64,000 nt of DNA from NCBI GenBank assembly GCA_964647825.1, contig CAZYJL010000002.1, positions 62,001-126,000 on the forward strand, given 5' to 3'. The notes under the pieces are model-generated. The model ran no database searches. It was given only the letters and a program-made list of their open reading frames with translations, and was not told the DNA's origin. Positions within the stretch are counted from its first letter, which is position 1. Every line of letters begins with the position of its first letter. Made by a program: the position numbers and the translations under genes. The DNA is from VFKI01 sp964647825. Lineage in GTDB: Bacteria; Pseudomonadota; Gammaproteobacteria; DSM-16500. Positions 48,839 to 58,112 of the stretch are shown here, piece by piece.

Positions 48839-51511
48839 TTACACACAAAACCTAGCAATTAAGTTACCCACTTCTTCCGGGCAATCTTTAACTTCTTTTG
48901 TTATCACATCGCACACTCCATTTCTTCTTTTTTTCTCTAAAAGATCGCTCTGATAATTTAAAAATAAAGATAATTTTGGCTTATACAAAGAATAACTCTC
49001 AAGGCCATGAAAATTATTTTCAAACAATACATTAGCATAATCACCAAAAAGATAATTTCTCGCTTCTACTTCAGGAAGCACCTCAAGACAAATAGAGACA
49101 AGATAACTAATTTTATTGATATCGAGAACCTCAAAATTCACTGACAGCAAATGATTGAGCAGATAATTAGCAAGTTTTTTTTCATTACCTAGAATTTTCG
49201 CTAACTCAAACAATTCAATCAATAAGGATCGCACAATTTCTTTGGAATTTATTATGAAAGCTGAAAAGACAAGCGAAGTTAACTTGTTCACTTTAAAAGA
49301 AAAAACAGGCATGAGCGCATCCACAATCTCTTGCTGCGCTTGCCACATTTTTTCTCCCTCCAGCTTACCACCTCTAACAAGCATCGCCAGTCGTATTTTA
49401 CAAATAACAAATAGACTATATTTACGGTCTTCAAAAAAACATTTTTTAAAATAAATATCACCAAGAAAATCATTCTCTTTTTTTAACAAATTAAAAGTAT
49501 CAAATAAAAACTTAAAAGGAAAACGATATAAAAAATCAAAATTTTCTTTTATTTTATAAGAAACCACGCCATGATTAAAAAACAAAAAATCTTCCACAAG
49601 ACTCACAATGGATTTTTTCAATGCAGTTTCAACTAACTTGTTAGACCATACCTGCTCAGGGACACATGCTAATAATTGAAGCATCGATTGACGAATAATT
49701 TTTGGCATTCTGCCAGAATAATTTTCACAAATAACCACTACCAACTTAAGCTGCACATCTTGTAAATAATTCAAAATATATTGTTGATCAAGCAAATGAA
49801 AAAACTTTTGAATGATTACATCATCCACCAGACCTTCAAAAGATAAAAATCTACAAATGAGTGAAAATACACAGTTTGCAAATTTCTCCAATGATCTTCC
49901 TAACAAAGACATCTGCTTAACAACAGATAAAAGGCCAGCTGCATACACCTGCCATGATGGATTTTTATCATCTAGACAATAGCTAATTAATTTATCAAGC
50001 AATTCATTTTTTTCTTTCTCTTTAAAAAAGGGAATGAATTGATCAAGTAAAAATAATGTATTTTCAATAATTCCAACATCAGCGCTAGCTAGTTGAGAAA
50101 TAAAAAAATCAAAAATATATATACGAAAAAGATCCCCTGATGACAATTTATTTAACTGGTATCGCCCTAAAGGAATCAAGCCAAGCACGCTGATGACGTA
50201 GTTTCTTTTAGCCTCCTTATCTGCTAGCAATGGTATACTTCTTGTATTTTGCATCATTTGTTTAATAAAACTAATCTCTTCTTTCTCTGAAAATACTGGA
50301 AGAACATAAGACAAAATAATTTTTACTTCATCATTTTTTTTGCTTTCTTTTTTCTTATCAGGCGAATTGATTAAGCTCAAAACACTTTCAGAAATATATT
50401 TTTTTGGTAATTTATGCAAAACCTTCACCGCTGACTGAATATAATCAAGCAATATTCGGATATCTGCAATATCACATTCTTCATAGGATAGACAGTCAGC
50501 AAGATAGTGAACTATCATTTGACTTAATTCTTTCTGGTCTTCTTCAGTAGCATCAACAGCAAAAAAATCAAATACATCGTTAATCATGATTGCACGTGGA
50601 TCAAGTGAAGCTTGTTGATCGCTCGCTATGAATTTTTTGTAAATAATCAGTGATAGTTTAAGTAACTTACCATGAAAACCCAAACAATCATCTCGCGCTG
50701 CACAAAATTTCCTAAGCATAAAGCATACGTGAGCAGCGCCATACATTTCAAACTCTGAAAGCTTCACTAACAAGCTCACTTGCTCGAGCATCCTAAACAA
50801 ATTCTTAATCCGCTTTGAAAAGTTAACTGTTAAATAATCCTGCGATATATTAATATATTGCTCAATATATCGAATGTGACTATCCTTATTTTCTTTCTCG
50901 ACAAAAATAGAAAAATAAGGAGATGAACAGATTACTGAATCGATTTTACAAATTATTTCACATTGTTTTTCTTCAGGAAAAACAGGAATAGCTTTTAATA
51001 GAAATTTAAAAGCAATTTCTATTTCAAAAAATTCATCATTCTCTCGCATAATAATCGCAAGCGCATCCTCAACACTTTCAACAATATCTATCAGTGAAAG
51101 AGGCACGCCTGCAATGCTTTCCATATTTGCAGGCAAATAATCCAAATTAATTTTATTTCTTGCAGCAACAAAATCAGGCGCATAAGCTAAAAAAGCGGAT
51201 AACATGACTTGATAATTTTGCTGATTATCTATTGATAATTTTTTGATTCGTTGGTTTAGGCTATATGCCCATTTTTCTTTCTCATTAATCACACTAAAAA
51301 AACTATACGGTGTGATTATTTCTCGTCTTTCTGCTTTTTCTTCTTTTTCTTCTTTATTTTCTCTTGCTAATTTATCAGTTTGTTCTAATTTATCAAAAAA
51401 ATGATCATTCATTAACCGCCAAATTGTCTCTGCTGTACTTTGCTTATTTTTATGCACGATACTGCACAATTTTTTCATACAGACATAAAAAAACTGATTC
51501 GCTATTTCCAT
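48839..51511 (-). CDS. Large alpha-solenoid (HEAT-like) protein of unknown function
   Basis: The frame is open from ATG 51532. ATG 51511 is preferred because AGGA lies 9 nt before it; this gives 890 residues starting MEIANQFFYVCMKKLC. A charged stretch (ARENKEEKEEKAERRE) near residue 55 precedes about 800 residues of repeated amphipathic helix pairs, such as LFLLDQFIPFFKEKEKNELL and VQLKLVVVICENYSGRMPK, without clear periodic motif, as in HEAT/ARM-type solenoids. It ends CPEEVGNLIARFCV, which recalls the first helix of an F-box but is too short to call. It has no signal peptide. Leu-, Phe- and Lys-rich A+T-rich coding suggests an effector or host-interaction protein, which is inference. Confidence 0.75.
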   Translation of the reverse strand: MEIANQFFYVCMKKLCSIVHKNKQSTAETIWRLMNDHFFDKLEQTDKLARENKEEKEEKAERREIITPYSFFSVINEKEKWAYSLNQRIKKLSIDNQQNYQVMLSAFLAYAPDFVAARNKINLDYLPANMESIAGVPLSLIDIVESVEDALAIIMRENDEFFEIEIAFKFLLKAIPVFPEEKQCEIICKIDSVICSSPYFSIFVEKENKDSHIRYIEQYINISQDYLTVNFSKRIKNLFRMLEQVSLLVKLSEFEMYGAAHVCFMLRKFCAARDDCLGFHGKLLKLSLIIYKKFIASDQQASLDPRAIMINDVFDFFAVDATEEDQKELSQMIVHYLADCLSYEECDIADIRILLDYIQSAVKVLHKLPKKYISESVLSLINSPDKKKESKKNDEVKIILSYVLPVFSEKEEISFIKQMMQNTRSIPLLADKEAKRNYVISVLGLIPLGRYQLNKLSSGDLFRIYIFDFFISQLASADVGIIENTLFLLDQFIPFFKEKEKNELLDKLISYCLDDKNPSWQVYAAGLLSVVKQMSLLGRSLEKFANCVFSLICRFLSFEGLVDDVIIQKFFHLLDQQYILNYLQDVQLKLVVVICENYSGRMPKIIRQSMLQLLACVPEQVWSNKLVETALKKSIVSLVEDFLFFNHGVVSYKIKENFDFLYRFPFKFLFDTFNLLKKENDFLGDIYFKKCFFEDRKYSLFVICKIRLAMLVRGGKLEGEKMWQAQQEIVDALMPVFSFKVNKLTSLVFSAFIINSKEIVRSLLIELFELAKILGNEKKLANYLLNHLLSVNFEVLDINKISYLVSICLEVLPEVEARNYLFGDYANVLFENNFHGLESYSLYKPKLSLFLNYQSDLLEKKRRNGVCDVITKEVKDCPEEVGNLIARFCV

Positions 51512-51619
51512 CCTGCATTTTCCTATGCTCATCCTTTTACTTAGTCTCGCATAGGGGATTGCAATACACTATGGCGTCCTGTCAGAATAGCGCTCTTTTT
51601 TTTGAGCATGGTTTGAAAA

Positions 51620-54600
51620 GTGGCATCTAATTTACCTAATCCGTTGTACCCGCCCTTACCTAACACCGATTCACGGGAAACCTTGACCTTTACTGGACTA
51701 AGCAGCAGCCGCTTAGCCCTGACAATTAGTAATATTCTTGCACAAAGTGCGCGGCCAGTTTGTATTATTACAGAAGATACGCTGACTGCCGAACGCCTTG
51801 AAGATGAGCTGCATTTTTTTTGTGGTGGCATGGCAACCACTATTCTGCATTTACCTGACCGTGAAACACTGCCTTATGATCGCTTTTCACCCCATCGAGA
51901 CATTATCTCTAACCGATTAGAAACCTTGCACCGGCTTCCCTCGCTAAAGAAAGGTGCAATTATTTTACCGATTGCCACACTGATGCACCGCCTATGCCCC
52001 GCTGACTATTTACAGCAATTTACTTTTTTGCTGAATACCGGCGAGACAATGCATATCGAAGCATTACGCTTGCGGCTTGAAAAATCGGGATATCGCTGTG
52101 TGAGTGAAGTCCGAGAACACGGAGAATTTGCCGTACGCGGTTCGATTATTGATCTTTTTCCGATGGGTTCACGCCACCCTTATCGAATTGATTTACTCGA
52201 TAATGAAGTTGATTCAATCCGTATTTTTTCGCCAGACACGCAAAGAACACTTGAAAAAACCAACAAAATTGCGCTACTACCTGCACACGAATTTCCACTC
52301 ACCAACACAGCGATTGACTATTTCCGTAGCCGTTGGCGCAGTGAATTTGCTGGCAATCCATTAAACTGTCCGATTTATCAAGATATTTCAAATGGTATCC
52401 CATCGCCCGGTTTAGAATATTATCTTCCTTTATTTTTTGAAAAAACAGCGACGCTTTTTGATTATTTACCACCTGATGCGCTGATTATTCAAATTGGCAT
52501 GCTTCATACAAAAGCAGAAGAATTTTTTGCAGAAATTACTGCACGCCATGCGCTACGTGCCAATGAACTTACGCATCCTATTTTACCACCCGCACAACTT
52601 TTTTTATCTGTACCAGAGGTGTTTCAACAATGTAAACAGTATGCTGGCATTAAAATACTCTCTCACACTGAGACGAGCGCAGTTAGCAATAAACAACAAA
52701 AAAATTCGATTCATTTTGCCATGCAGGATTTACCAGATTTAGCCATACAAGCAACGGCTGAAAATCCTTTCGAAAATTTAAAACAGTTTATTCATACATG
52801 GCCGGGTACAATTTTATTTTGTACAGAAAGCGCTGGCAGACGCGAATTATTATTACAACAACTTGCTGAATTAGCTGTCTACCCTGCGACATTCACTTCT
52901 TGGGCAGACGCACGACAGAGTGCAGAAAAATTTGGTGTTCTCGTTGCACCTTTTGAAAATAGTTTTTGTTTAACAGAACCTGCACTTGCCGTTATTACGG
53001 AAAATAAATTGTCAGGCGCACGTGTTTCGCAAAAACGCCGTCGTCGGACAGAAACACCAGAGGATACCGATGCGATTGTTCGTCATCTCGCTGAATTACA
53101 GAAAGGTGCGCCGGTTGTGCATATCGAACACGGCATCGGTCGCTACCAAGGGTTAATCACCCTGACTGTTGAAAATCACCCAGCTGAATTTTTATTACTC
53201 GAATATGCAGATCAAGCTAAATTATATGTCCCTGTCAATGCATTACAATGCATTAGTCGTTACAGTGGCATTGATCCTGACAATGTTCCACTTAGTCGTC
53301 TTGGTAGTGGTCAATGGCAACGTGCACGACAAAAAGCATTTGAAGATATCCGCGATGTGGCGGCAGAATTACTCGAAATTCATGCTGGGCGTGCTGCACA
53401 AAAAGGGTATTGCGCAAGTATTCCGGATAATGATTACACGCGTTTTGCGGCTGCTTTTCCTTTTGAAGAAACACCAGATCAATTACGCGCCATTCAAGAT
53501 GTCATGAATGATTTACGTTCGCCACGCCCGATGGATCGTTTAATTTGCGGTGATGTCGGTTTTGGTAAAACAGAAGTGGCGATGCGCGCTGCATTTATTG
53601 CTGTCCAAAATAACCGGCAAGTCGCCGTGCTCGTCCCAACAACATTATTAGCCAATCAACATTATCAAAATTTCTTAGATCGCTTTGCGGATTGGCCAAT
53701 TCGTATTGCCATGTTGTCACGTTTCAAATCTGCGATAGAACAAAAAAAGATTTTACAACAATTAGCAGACGGACAAATTGATATTGTGATTGGTACCCAT
53801 CGTTTATTACAAAAAAATATTGCCTTTAAATCACTCGGTCTTTTAATCATTGATGAAGAACATCGTTTTGGCGTTCAACAAAAAGAACATTTAAAAAAAT
53901 TACGTTTAAACGTTGATATTTTGACACTCACAGCAACACCCATTCCACGCACACTCAGCATGGCATTTTCCGGTATGCGTGACCTTTCTATTATTGCCAC
54001 ACCGCCTGCGAAACGTTTAGCAGTCAAAACATTTGTCATGGATTATGCACTACCCGTCATTCAAGAAGCCGTGTTACGTGAAATTTTACGCGGCGGACAA
54101 GTGTATTTCTTACATAATGATGTAAGCACCATTGAACGCATGGCACAAGATTTAGAAAAAGCGATTCCGGAAGCACGGGTTGGCATTGCGCACGGACAAA
54201 TGCGCGAACGTGAATTAGAAATCATCATGTCTGATTTTTATCATCGTCGTTTTAATCTACTGGTTTGTAGCACAATTATTGAAAGTGGTATTGATATTCC
54301 ATCTGCCAATACGATCATTATTCATCGTGCAGATAAATTAGGTCTTGCGCAATTACATCAATTACGTGGTCGTGTTGGCCGTTCACATCATCAAGCCTAC
54401 GCTTATTTACTCGTCCCCTCACGCAAAAATCTCTCATCCGATGCTGAAAAACGTCTAACAGCGATTGCAGCATTAGAAGATTTAGGCGCCGGTTTTTTAC
54501 TTGCGACACAAGATCTTGAAATTCGCGGTGCGGGTGAATTATTAGGTGAAGGGCAAAGTGGTAATATGCAAGCAATCGGTTTTACGATGTACATGGATCT

Positions 54601-55123
54601 ACTCACACGTGCAACCGATGCACTACGCGACGGTAAACCACCCATCCTCAGCGACTCGTCTCCTAAAAGTACTGAAATTGATCTACACGTACCTGCTCTG
54701 ATTCCAGATCAATACTTACCGGATGTGGAGTTGCGTCTGCAATGCTATCGTCGTATCGCCATGACCAAAACCGCGGCGGAGCTCGATGCGATTCAAATTG
54801 AAATGATTGACCGTTTTGGCCTCTTACCCCCGCAAGCCAAAGCACTTTTTACCCAAGCACTCCTCCGTCAAGAAGCAGAAAAGCTAGGTATTCAGCGTAT
54901 TGATGCCAGCGCACGTCAAGGACGCCTTATCTTCCCGACCCAAACCCATGATACAACCCAAACAAAGATTAACCCTATGAAAATAATAAAATTATTACAA
55001 GAAAAAGCAGACGTGTTTCGCCTCGACGGCCCCACAAAACTGATCTTTTCTTTACCAGAACATCCACCTGAAGCACGCCCGCATTTCATCTTAAAAATCT
55101 TGGCAGAATTGACTGGCGAATGA
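51620..55123 (+). CDS. mfd: Transcription-repair coupling factor
   Basis: Removes RNA polymerase stalled at DNA lesions and recruits UvrA. The 1167 residues match E. coli Mfd (1148). The UvrB-like N-terminal part has LPDRETLPYDRFSPHRDIIS and VRGSIIDLFPMG. The polymerase-interaction domain has GAPVVHIEHGIGRYQGL and KLYVPVNALQCISRY. The translocase has Walker A CGDVGFGKTEVAMRAAF, DEEHRFGVQQKE, TATPIPRTLSMAF and LHQLRGRVGRS. The start is GTG 51620 with only a weak ribosome binding site. It is divergent from the solenoid gene. Confidence 0.96.
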   Translation: MASNLPNPLYPPLPNTDSRETLTFTGLSSSRLALTISNILAQSARPVCIITEDTLTAERLEDELHFFCGGMATTILHLPDRETLPYDRFSPHRDIISNRLETLHRLPSLKKGAIILPIATLMHRLCPADYLQQFTFLLNTGETMHIEALRLRLEKSGYRCVSEVREHGEFAVRGSIIDLFPMGSRHPYRIDLLDNEVDSIRIFSPDTQRTLEKTNKIALLPAHEFPLTNTAIDYFRSRWRSEFAGNPLNCPIYQDISNGIPSPGLEYYLPLFFEKTATLFDYLPPDALIIQIGMLHTKAEEFFAEITARHALRANELTHPILPPAQLFLSVPEVFQQCKQYAGIKILSHTETSAVSNKQQKNSIHFAMQDLPDLAIQATAENPFENLKQFIHTWPGTILFCTESAGRRELLLQQLAELAVYPATFTSWADARQSAEKFGVLVAPFENSFCLTEPALAVITENKLSGARVSQKRRRRTETPEDTDAIVRHLAELQKGAPVVHIEHGIGRYQGLITLTVENHPAEFLLLEYADQAKLYVPVNALQCISRYSGIDPDNVPLSRLGSGQWQRARQKAFEDIRDVAAELLEIHAGRAAQKGYCASIPDNDYTRFAAAFPFEETPDQLRAIQDVMNDLRSPRPMDRLICGDVGFGKTEVAMRAAFIAVQNNRQVAVLVPTTLLANQHYQNFLDRFADWPIRIAMLSRFKSAIEQKKILQQLADGQIDIVIGTHRLLQKNIAFKSLGLLIIDEEHRFGVQQKEHLKKLRLNVDILTLTATPIPRTLSMAFSGMRDLSIIATPPAKRLAVKTFVMDYALPVIQEAVLREILRGGQVYFLHNDVSTIERMAQDLEKAIPEARVGIAHGQMRERELEIIMSDFYHRRFNLLVCSTIIESGIDIPSANTIIIHRADKLGLAQLHQLRGRVGRSHHQAYAYLLVPSRKNLSSDAEKRLTAIAALEDLGAGFLLATQDLEIRGAGELLGEGQSGNMQAIGFTMYMDLLTRATDALRDGKPPILSDSSPKSTEIDLHVPALIPDQYLPDVELRLQCYRRIAMTKTAAELDAIQIEMIDRFGLLPPQAKALFTQALLRQEAEKLGIQRIDASARQGRLIFPTQTHDTTQTKINPMKIIKLLQEKADVFRLDGPTKLIFSLPEHPPEARPHFILKILAELTGE

Positions 55124-55175
55124 TGCCCCGAATGGTGATAGAATTTGCGCCTATTCATTCTTTTGAGGAACAAGC

Positions 55176-55802
55176 ATGTTGAAGCGATTCTTGCCTAAAC
55201 AAGAGGATTTTTTCCAGCTGTTCAAGCAAACGGCTGATCTCTTGGTGGCTGCCACGAGCCGTTTTCATGAGATGCTTTGTCAGTTAGATAAACAGCAACA
55301 ATTTGTTGATGCGATTGCAGGCTATGAACAAAGTGCAGACCGTATCACCCATCATACATTTAATTTATTGCATAAAACATTTATCACCCCCTTTGATCGC
55401 TATGATATTCACACCTTAACGAGTGGCCTAGATGATATTCTGGATCGGGTGAATCGTTGTGCACAGCGTTTTCCCTTTTATGCGTTAACAGAAGTGCCTA
55501 CTGAAATGATTCGTTTAGCCGAGTTAGCAAAGCATGCGGGTGAAAACCTAAAAAATGCTGTAGGCGAATTACATTTACTCAAAAAATCGGTCGAAATTTT
55601 AAAACATTGCAAAGCAATTGATCGTATTGAAAGTGAAGCGCATCAAGTTGTGTTAGCTGGTGAAAAAAATCTTTTTGAACAGGAACAAGATTTCAAGCAA
55701 TTTTTTAAGTTAAAAGAAATTTATGCTCAGACTAAACTGGTCATCAATCAATGCCAAGATGTTGCCAATTTAATCAAAGGCATTGTACTCGAGTATGCAT
55801 AA
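55176..55802 (+). CDS. DUF47 / PhoU-like protein partnered with the Pit transporter
   Basis: The 208-residue, mostly helical product starts MLKRFLPKQEDFFQLFKQTA and contains YEQSADRITHHTFNLLHKTF with FITPFDRYDIHTLTSGLDDI, the signature of DUF47 (PhoU-like) proteins. These are usually encoded next to Pit phosphate transporters and thought to regulate them. Here the stop overlaps the pit start, so coupling is certain at gene level. GAGGA lies 8 nt before ATG 55176. The regulatory role is family inference. Confidence 0.92.
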   Translation: MLKRFLPKQEDFFQLFKQTADLLVAATSRFHEMLCQLDKQQQFVDAIAGYEQSADRITHHTFNLLHKTFITPFDRYDIHTLTSGLDDILDRVNRCAQRFPFYALTEVPTEMIRLAELAKHAGENLKNAVGELHLLKKSVEILKHCKAIDRIESEAHQVVLAGEKNLFEQEQDFKQFFKLKEIYAQTKLVINQCQDVANLIKGIVLEYA

Positions 55803-56796
55803 CATGCATTTACTCACACCGCTCATACTCATTACTATTTTTTCCGCATTAGCGTTTGATTTTTTAAATGGCTTCCATGATGCGGCAAATTCTATTGCAA
55901 CCATTGTTTCAACACGCGTTTTAAAACCACAATGGGCCGTCTTATGGGCTGCTTTTTTTAATTTTATTGCCTTCTTATTTTTTGGTTTACATGTTGCCAA
56001 AACTATTGGCACGGGCTTAATTAACCCAGCGATTATTGATGTTAATGTCATTCTTTCTGCTTTAATTGGCGCAATTTCATGGAATATTGTCACATGGTAT
56101 TTTGGTTTACCGTCTAGTTCATCGCATGCGTTAATTGGCGGACTGTTAGGGGCAGGCATCATTAAAGCAGGAATAGGTTCTATTGAATTATTTGGTGTTG
56201 GTAAAGTTGTCGCAGCCATTGTACTGTCACCTTTATTTGGTTTTTTGATTGGCTTAACACTCATGTTTTTGGTAGCGCGTTTATTCTTTAATGCGCGAGC
56301 TACCAAAGTGGATAGTTTATTTCGTCGCATTCAATTTATTTCTTCTGCATTTTTAAGCCTCGGCCACGGTGGTAATGATGCACAGAAAACCATGGGGATT
56401 ATCGCGGCACTTTTATTTTCAGTAGGCGCGCTGGGAGATGAATTTTATGTCCCATTATGGGTAATCGTGTCATGTAACCTTGTGATGGCGCTTGGTACGC
56501 TATCAGGCGGCTGGCGAATTGTCAGAACCATGGGCATGAAAATTACTCGCCTAAAACCGGTTGGTGGTTTTTGTGCAGAAACTGCTGGTGCCAGCACATT
56601 ATTTTTAGCAACGTGGCTAGGTATTCCTGTGTCAACAACGCATACAATTACAGGATCTATTGTCGGTGTCGGCTCTTTACAAAATGTAAAAGCTGTTCGC
56701 TGGGGTGTGGCGCGCCGCATTGTCTGGGCATGGATACTAACGATTCCCGCAGCCGGTTGTGTATCTGCACTTATTTGGAAACTCCTGCCGACTTAA
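55795..56796 (+). CDS. pit: PiT-family inorganic phosphate transporter
   Basis: Proton- or sodium-coupled phosphate importer in the cytoplasmic membrane. The 333-residue product has about ten membrane segments and both PiT signatures: FDFLNGFHDAANSIATIVST near the N-terminus and GHGGNDAQKTMGIIA in the middle, plus GIPVSTTHTITGSIVGVG. It lacks the large central loop of E. coli PitA. ATG 55795 overlaps the DUF47 stop (55802); ATG 55804 is a possible alternative. An upstream TTG at 55783 is unlikely. Confidence 0.94.
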   Translation: MHNMHLLTPLILITIFSALAFDFLNGFHDAANSIATIVSTRVLKPQWAVLWAAFFNFIAFLFFGLHVAKTIGTGLINPAIIDVNVILSALIGAISWNIVTWYFGLPSSSSHALIGGLLGAGIIKAGIGSIELFGVGKVVAAIVLSPLFGFLIGLTLMFLVARLFFNARATKVDSLFRRIQFISSAFLSLGHGGNDAQKTMGIIAALLFSVGALGDEFYVPLWVIVSCNLVMALGTLSGGWRIVRTMGMKITRLKPVGGFCAETAGASTLFLATWLGIPVSTTHTITGSIVGVGSLQNVKAVRWGVARRIVWAWILTIPAAGCVSALIWKLLPT

Positions 56797-56866
56797 TTAA
56801 ATAACAATTGTTTCATTTGTCTAAGCAAACGGTCATCTTATGATGAGGTGGCTCTAGTCTCATGCT

Positions 56867-57077
56867 AGGGCTACCTCCTATAAATTGATAATTTTTCTAT
56901 CTTAAATTTGGTTTTTGATAAAAAACTAACTATAAAAAATCTTGTCATCCCGCGGTTTATCCGCGGGATCCAGAAAATGATAGATAAAGAGATTGGATAC
57001 CGCGCATAAAGCGCGGTATGACAGCTTCTTTTGTTAAAAATGGTTCATAAAAAGACCATTTTATATGAGGTAGCCCT
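56867..57077. mobile_element. Family B miniature element between pit and marC
   Basis: The right arm (TGACAGCTTCTTTTGTTAAA to TATATGAGGTAGCCCT) is nearly identical to that at 22993-23058. The left arm (AGGGCTACCTCCTATAAATT) has diverged. The centre is a family A-like core (TTGTCATCCCGCGG to CGCGGTATGACA). AGTCTCATGC (56856-56865) before it and AGTCTCACGC (57079-57088) after it may be a target duplication. A solo end-like GATGAGGTGGCTCT lies at 56842-56855. The rest of 56797-57302 shows only A+T-rich DNA. Confidence 0.75.
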
Positions 57078-57246
57078 GAGTCTCACGCCCTATTTTTGAT
57101 TAACTTGTTGATTTTACAAGAAAAAAACACCTTTCTGCTATCGATTGATTTTACTCGTTTTTTTGTCAAAACAAACACAACTAATTGTTTCTATTATAAA
57201 TTTTTTTAAATAACACAACCCACCAGCTGTGAATCACGTCTAAGAA

Positions 57247-57255
57247 TGCTATAAT
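57247..57255 (+). promoter_or_regulatory. Extended -10 promoter of marC
   Basis: TGCTATAAT at 57247-57255 is a perfect extended -10 element 47 nt before the marC ATG. No good -35 box is visible, which extended -10 promoters do not need. Confidence 0.45.
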
Positions 57256-57302
57256 CTGACCACATTAAATATATATGATTATTTGTATTCAGGTTACGTG
57301 AT

Positions 57303-57893
57303 ATGACATTTAATTCAGCCATCATTACATTGATTCTCGTGATGGACCCTTTAGGTAATATACCCATGTTTCTCTCGGTACTCAGCCGCGTGGAACCTGC
57401 CAGACGTCAACGCATTGTTTTACGCGAGACATTTATCGCGCTACTGATTTTGACGGCTTTTTTATTTTTCGGTCAATATATCTTAGAAGCGATGCATCTT
57501 TCCGAAAATGCCCTGAGTGTTTCTGGTGGCATTATTTTATTCTTAATTGCCATTCGCATGATCTTCCCTCACCCAGAACAACCCTCGCGTCAAGCGCAAC
57601 ATGAAGAACCTTTTATTGTGCCACTCGCGATTCCATTGATTGCCGGACCGTCAACCATGGCGATGGTGATGCTACTCGCAGGCCAACAACCCGATCGTAT
57701 TTGGCACTGGCAGCTTGCCTTACTTATTGCTTGGTTTGCATGCACATTAGTTTTAATGTCCGCGCAACGACTCAGTAAACTCCTCGGTGCACGCGGCTTA
57801 TTAGCGATTGAAAAATTAATGGGGATGCTATTAACCACGATGGCGGTGCAAATGTTTTTACAAGGTATCGCTGGATTTTTTCATCTCACGTAA
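57303..57893 (+). CDS. MarC family inner-membrane protein
   Basis: The 196-residue product has six membrane segments and the family start LILVMDPLGNIPMFLSVLSR, followed later by PLAIPLIAGPSTMAMVMLLA. These are the two conserved Pro/Gly-rich re-entrant-like motifs of MarC/YhgN proteins (UPF0056). E. coli MarC and YhgN have similar length. The substrate is unknown; the name came from an antibiotic-resistance locus but no resistance role is established. ATG 57303 has a weak AGGT site and an extended -10 upstream. Confidence 0.92.
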   Translation: MTFNSAIITLILVMDPLGNIPMFLSVLSRVEPARRQRIVLRETFIALLILTAFLFFGQYILEAMHLSENALSVSGGIILFLIAIRMIFPHPEQPSRQAQHEEPFIVPLAIPLIAGPSTMAMVMLLAGQQPDRIWHWQLALLIAWFACTLVLMSAQRLSKLLGARGLLAIEKLMGMLLTTMAVQMFLQGIAGFFHLT

Positions 57894-57921
57894 CAAGAAG
57901 CGCTATTTTTCTTTATGTTAG

Positions 57922-58106
57922 GTAACAGCTCAGGTCGCTAGGATTTTTTTACTTCACTGCATCACACAGGTCCCGCAGAGACAGTACCTAATTGAAGCAA
58001 TGCCGTTTCATGATTCATGAAGCGTATTTTCATTGGTAACATGCAACCTGCTGTTGAGCGACGGCGGTCAGCGAAGCAAAAAAATCCTAGCGACCTGAGC
58101 TGTTAC
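57922..58106. mobile_element. Family D element between marC and the ankyrin gene
   Basis: The 185-bp near-palindrome has arms GTAACAGCTCAGGTCGCTAG and its exact reverse complement at 58087-58106. The arms are perfect within this copy yet differ at several paired positions from the copy at 62294 (GTAACTACTCAGGTAGTCAG). The interior (GGTCCCGCAGAGACAG, TTCATGATTCATGAAGCG, CATGCAACCTGCTGTTG) matches 62294. It ends 6 bp from the stop codon of the leftward ankyrin gene. No clear target duplication remains. Confidence 0.9.
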
Positions 58107-58112
58107 GATGAT

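Noticed and set aside
49242..49454. Small plus-strand frame inside the solenoid gene
   Set aside because: Antisense shadow without promoter or ribosome binding site.
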